A stretch of 64,000 bases of DNA from contig NZ_JBEVTG010000004.1 in assembly GCF_040513375.1 (NCBI RefSeq), positions 22,162-86,161 of the forward strand. Direction: 5' to 3'. This DNA comes from Flagellimonas_B algarum. GTDB lineage: Bacteria; Bacteroidota; Bacteroidia; Flavobacteriales; Flavobacteriaceae. The notes below the pieces were generated by a model. It made no database searches. It worked only from the letters and a program-made list of their open reading frames with translations, and was not told the origin of the DNA. Below, one piece after another: positions 61,326 to 64,000 of this stretch (positions within the stretch are counted from its first letter, which is position 1; the number at the start of each line of letters is the position of its first letter). A program made the position numbers and the translations under genes.

Positions 61326-62912
61326 CTAGTCGAACTCTGAAGTAAAATGTAGGGTAACCGAAGGGTACTTTTGCTGGGTCATCTGTAATGAAAATGACGA
61401 GTCGGCCAAAAAGACCAATTGGCCATGCTTATCGGTAGCCAGGAATTTTTGTTTGACCCGTTTGAATTCCTTGAATTCTTCCTCATTGTCCCCGGACTCG
61501 ACCCAACAGGCCTTATACACCGGAAAGTTTTCATAGGTGCATTTCGCCCCATATTCATGCTCAAGTCGATATTGAATGACCTCGTATTGGAGGGCCCCAA
61601 CGGTTCCGATGATTTTCCTGCCATTCAATTCGAGGGTAAAAAGCTGGGCCACACCTTCGTCCATCAACTGATCGATGCCCTTTGCCAACTGTTTCGCTTT
61701 CATCGGGTCGGCATTGTTGATATAGCGGAAGTGTTCGGGTGAAAAACTGGGGATGCCCTTATAATTCAATTGCTCCCCTTTGGTGAGCGTGTCTCCGATC
61801 TTGAAGTTGCCCGTATCGTGCAGGCCAACGATATCACCGGGATAGGAAACATCAACGATTTCCTTTTTTTCGGCAAAGAAGGCATTCGGACTCGAAAACT
61901 TCAATTTTTTGGCATGCCTGACATGCAGGTAAGGCACGTTTCTTTCGAAGGTGCCCGATACGATTTTTATAAAGGCCAGGCGATCCCGGTGTTTGGGATC
62001 CATATTCGCGTGGATCTTGAATACGAATCCTGAAAAGTCGGGCTCGTCCGCTTTGACCAAACGCTCTTCAGCCATTTTAGGCCGGGGAGGAGGGGCGATA
62101 TCGATGAAACAATCCAACAATTCGCGTACCCCGAAATTGTTCAGGGCCGATCCGAAAAATACAGGTTGCTGGGTGCCCTCGAGATAGGCTTGCTTATCGA
62201 AATCCGGATAAACGCCTGAAACGAGCTCTAGGTTTTCACGGAGCGATTCGGCGGCATCGTCTCCAATGATCGAATCCAACTTCGGATCGTCTAGATCATC
62301 GAAGGCGATCGCATCCTCGATCTGCTGTTTGTTGTTGCCGCTGAAAAGATTGATGTTCTTTTCATAAATATTATAGATTCCCTTGAAGTCGTAGCCCATC
62401 CCGATAGGAAAACTCAACGGAACGACCGAAAGCGAAAGTTTCTGCTCGACTTCATCCAAAAGGTCGAAAGCGTCTTTCCCTTCCCGGTCCAATTTGTTGA
62501 TAAAAACAATGATCGGAATATTGCGCATCCGGCAAACCTCGACCAGTTTTTCGGTTTGTTCCTCAACCCCTTTGGCGACATCGATGACCACGATCACACT
62601 GTCGACCGCGGTTAAGGTGCGAAAGGTGTCCTCAGCGAAATCCTTGTGTCCCGGGGTATCCAGGATGTTGATTTTCTTGTCTTTATAAATAAAGGCCAGT
62701 ACCGAAGTGGCTACTGAGATACCACGTTGGCGTTCGATCTCCATAAAATCACTGGTAGCCGATTTTTTGATCTTATTGCTTTTTACCGCACCTGCCTCTT
62801 GGATCGCCCCACCGAAAAGCAATAGCTTTTCCGTTAACGTGGTTTTTCCGGCATCCGGGTGTGAGATAATACCAAAGGTCCTGCGACGCGCGATTTCCGC
62901 TTCAAAATCCAT
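61326..62912 (-). CDS. prfC: Peptide chain release factor 3
   Basis: 528 residues, translational GTPase RF3. G1 HPDAGKTTLTEK near 18-29, G3 DTPGHKDF and G4 NKLDRE; length and the C-terminal domain distinguish it from EF-G. It recycles RF1/RF2 after termination. Monocistronic on the minus strand. Confidence 0.96.
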   Translation of the reverse strand: MDFEAEIARRRTFGIISHPDAGKTTLTEKLLLFGGAIQEAGAVKSNKIKKSATSDFMEIERQRGISVATSVLAFIYKDKKINILDTPGHKDFAEDTFRTLTAVDSVIVVIDVAKGVEEQTEKLVEVCRMRNIPIIVFINKLDREGKDAFDLLDEVEQKLSLSVVPLSFPIGMGYDFKGIYNIYEKNINLFSGNNKQQIEDAIAFDDLDDPKLDSIIGDDAAESLRENLELVSGVYPDFDKQAYLEGTQQPVFFGSALNNFGVRELLDCFIDIAPPPRPKMAEERLVKADEPDFSGFVFKIHANMDPKHRDRLAFIKIVSGTFERNVPYLHVRHAKKLKFSSPNAFFAEKKEIVDVSYPGDIVGLHDTGNFKIGDTLTKGEQLNYKGIPSFSPEHFRYINNADPMKAKQLAKGIDQLMDEGVAQLFTLELNGRKIIGTVGALQYEVIQYRLEHEYGAKCTYENFPVYKACWVESGDNEEEFKEFKRVKQKFLATDKHGQLVFLADSSFSLQMTQQKYPSVTLHFTSEFD

Positions 62913-63262
62913 CTATTAAAAAAATTTGAGCAAAAATAAGAGATCTTGACCTGTCGTCATCCTTGATTCTTGAAAGGGAAGTTGTTAACAGTATTCCGAT
63001 TTGTTTTCGGTCGAATAACAACTTTTTCAATTTAGCTGTACTATTTTTCATGTTAATATACCCGGTGAACTGTCAATTCTTGCAAGTGAATGGGAAAGCT
63101 GTTCAGAACAGCATTGAAAAGCCGACACTTAATCGATTAAAATGGGATGTTATGTGAATAAAACCTAATTATGCACAGCATGATATCGCCCAAAATATGG
63201 ATATCTTGCAGTTTTGCGATTGAACCCGAATCGGCAAATTTACCTACGCTTGCCATGGTGAT
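62913..63262. other. 350-base intergenic region with structured elements
   Basis: AT-rich region between the divergent prfC and the secreted protein gene. It holds a bulged stem 62981-63021 (GTTGTT / AACAAC and TATTC / GAATA) followed by CTTTTTC, terminator-like on the plus strand, and a perfect dyad GCTGTTCAGAACAGC at 63098-63112, operator-like. A 64-codon plus-strand frame (62963-63157) has a hydrophobic, signal-like segment followed by QFLQVNGKAV; it may be a remnant or chance. No RNA gene was recognised. Confidence 0.6.
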
Positions 63263-64000
63263 ATGTTTAATGAAAAACTATCATTTATGGACAATAGATC
63301 AAGTTTTATGAATAGTGGTTCCTGGAGCCTGGGAACACTGGCAGTTTTGATGCTCACTATACTGACTTCATTTACCGTAAATACGAATCAAAAATCCACT
63401 GACAAGAGTCAGCCTCTGCCGACGGATACCGCGGCGATACCGATGATGACGGATTGTACACCAGCCAACTTCGTTCGGATCAATCCGATTGAGTTTGGCT
63501 TTCCATCCGCGGTATTCGATGGCAGCCTTTCAGCGATCGATGTCGATATCAGTAGTAAATGGGGGTTGCCCGCGGGGAGCGTGTTGATAAGTGTTTCCAA
63601 CGCAAGTGTAAGGAACAATGGATCTTTTGTGGTCGGTGATGGTTTTCCTATTGAATTTACCTTTTCAGGATCCATTCCGGTCATGGTAAAGGCCGATCAT
63701 TCCTTTGGCTTGTCGGCGGGTGAACGGGATGGGATCATCGCGCTTGATGGCACCGAATACGACTTCGTGGCCAACATCCCTTCAGGAATCGTTTCCGGAA
63801 ACACGGGAACCAACTATTTCGTAGAGAACACTATGGCCGATGATATCAATAATGCTGAAAACTACGAGTGGTCGTCGCGTACTGCTGCTACCCGATTACA
63901 ATTCTATAGTACTGAGGATGATGTCAATCACGGTATCGCCTTGTTCTTGCAACCCATAGTCTGTCCCGATACGGACGGGGACGGTGTTCCCGATGTAGTG
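63263..64000 (+). CDS. Secreted protein with Ca-binding DxDGDGxPD repeat start (3' end outside the window)
   Basis: Open from an ATG at 63263 to the window end (246 codons); in-frame ATGs at 63287 and 63308 are alternative starts. A hydrophobic stretch (LGTLAVLMLTILTSFTV) forms a signal peptide. The following 190 residues are beta-rich with many Asp, Asn, Gly and Ser and no family I recognise. At the window edge CPDTDGDGVPDVV begins a thrombospondin type 3-like calcium repeat, as in large flavobacterial surface proteins, so a long adhesin-like or type IX-secreted product is likely. Confidence 0.75.
   Translation, partial: MFNEKLSFMDNRSSFMNSGSWSLGTLAVLMLTILTSFTVNTNQKSTDKSQPLPTDTAAIPMMTDCTPANFVRINPIEFGFPSAVFDGSLSAIDVDISSKWGLPAGSVLISVSNASVRNNGSFVVGDGFPIEFTFSGSIPVMVKADHSFGLSAGERDGIIALDGTEYDFVANIPSGIVSGNTGTNYFVENTMADDINNAENYEWSSRTAATRLQFYSTEDDVNHGIALFLQPIVCPDTDGDGVPDVV

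Noticed and set aside
1..64000. CRISPR arrays, insertion sequences, prophage or toxin-antitoxin systems
   Set aside because: No regularly spaced direct repeats, no transposase or phage structural genes and no toxin-antitoxin pair were seen on either strand.

Overview
The window is a chromosomal segment of a flavobacterium (phylum Bacteroidota, most likely a marine member of the Flavobacteriaceae; genus not resolved). The assignment rests on TAnnTTTG-type promoter boxes with an upstream TTG, the near absence of Shine-Dalgarno sequences except at rpsU, a small ribosomal protein THX gene, the conserved block rsfS-ftsH-LUD-cdsA-psd-acyl-CoA-binding protein, the block tRNA-Thr/Tyr/Gly/Thr-tuf-tRNA-Trp-secE-nusG-rplKAJL-rpoBC, and families typical of this group (DUF2851, GH109-like oxidoreductases, secreted proteins with DxDGDGxPD repeats). 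I see no prophage, insertion sequence or CRISPR array; the content is mostly core genome.

Layout. 1-5.9 kb: a compact plus-strand operon of a partial metallo-beta-lactamase-fold hydrolase, a Tat-like dienelactone hydrolase, a GH109-like Gfo/Idh/MocA protein, a GHMP sugar kinase, a sugar nucleotidyltransferase and an alkylglycerol-monooxygenase-like membrane protein. 5.9-10.6 kb: a minus-strand operon for phospholipid synthesis (cdsA, psd), an acyl-CoA-binding protein, ftsH and rsfS. 10.7-22.7 kb: housekeeping genes (birA, pyrE, NUDIX, coaD, ddl, rluD, yaaA), an M14 peptidase lipoprotein, a PAS histidine kinase with its receiver, a PASTA protein, ribosomal protein THX and a DNA glycosylase. 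22.7-29.9 kb: PEP carboxylase, a lone receiver, an acyltransferase, an M20 peptidase and a membrane histidine kinase with a degenerate ATP site. 29.9-36.4 kb: a complete trpEGDCFBA operon preceded by a leader peptide gene with three Trp codons and a terminator hairpin. 36.4-39.8 kb: a MarR-nitroreductase-YceI operon and a thioredoxin-like/rhodanese group. 39.9-47.7 kb: DUF2851, PspC, a K+ channel, an alanine symporter, an HhH protein, acyl-CoA dehydrogenase, rpsU, a Xer-type recombinase and hpf. 47.8-61 kb: four tRNAs, tuf, tRNA-Trp and the secE-to-rpoC transcription/translation block. 61-64 kb: DUF3467, prfC and the start of a secreted repeat protein that runs off the window.

The most notable observations are the trp leader peptide with its attenuator, the uniquely strong Shine-Dalgarno sequence of rpsU, a terminator-like hairpin directly downstream of the tRNA/tuf promoter, and the fact that all eight convergent gene junctions are almost without spacer, four of them sharing their stop codons in a 4-base YTAR overlap.
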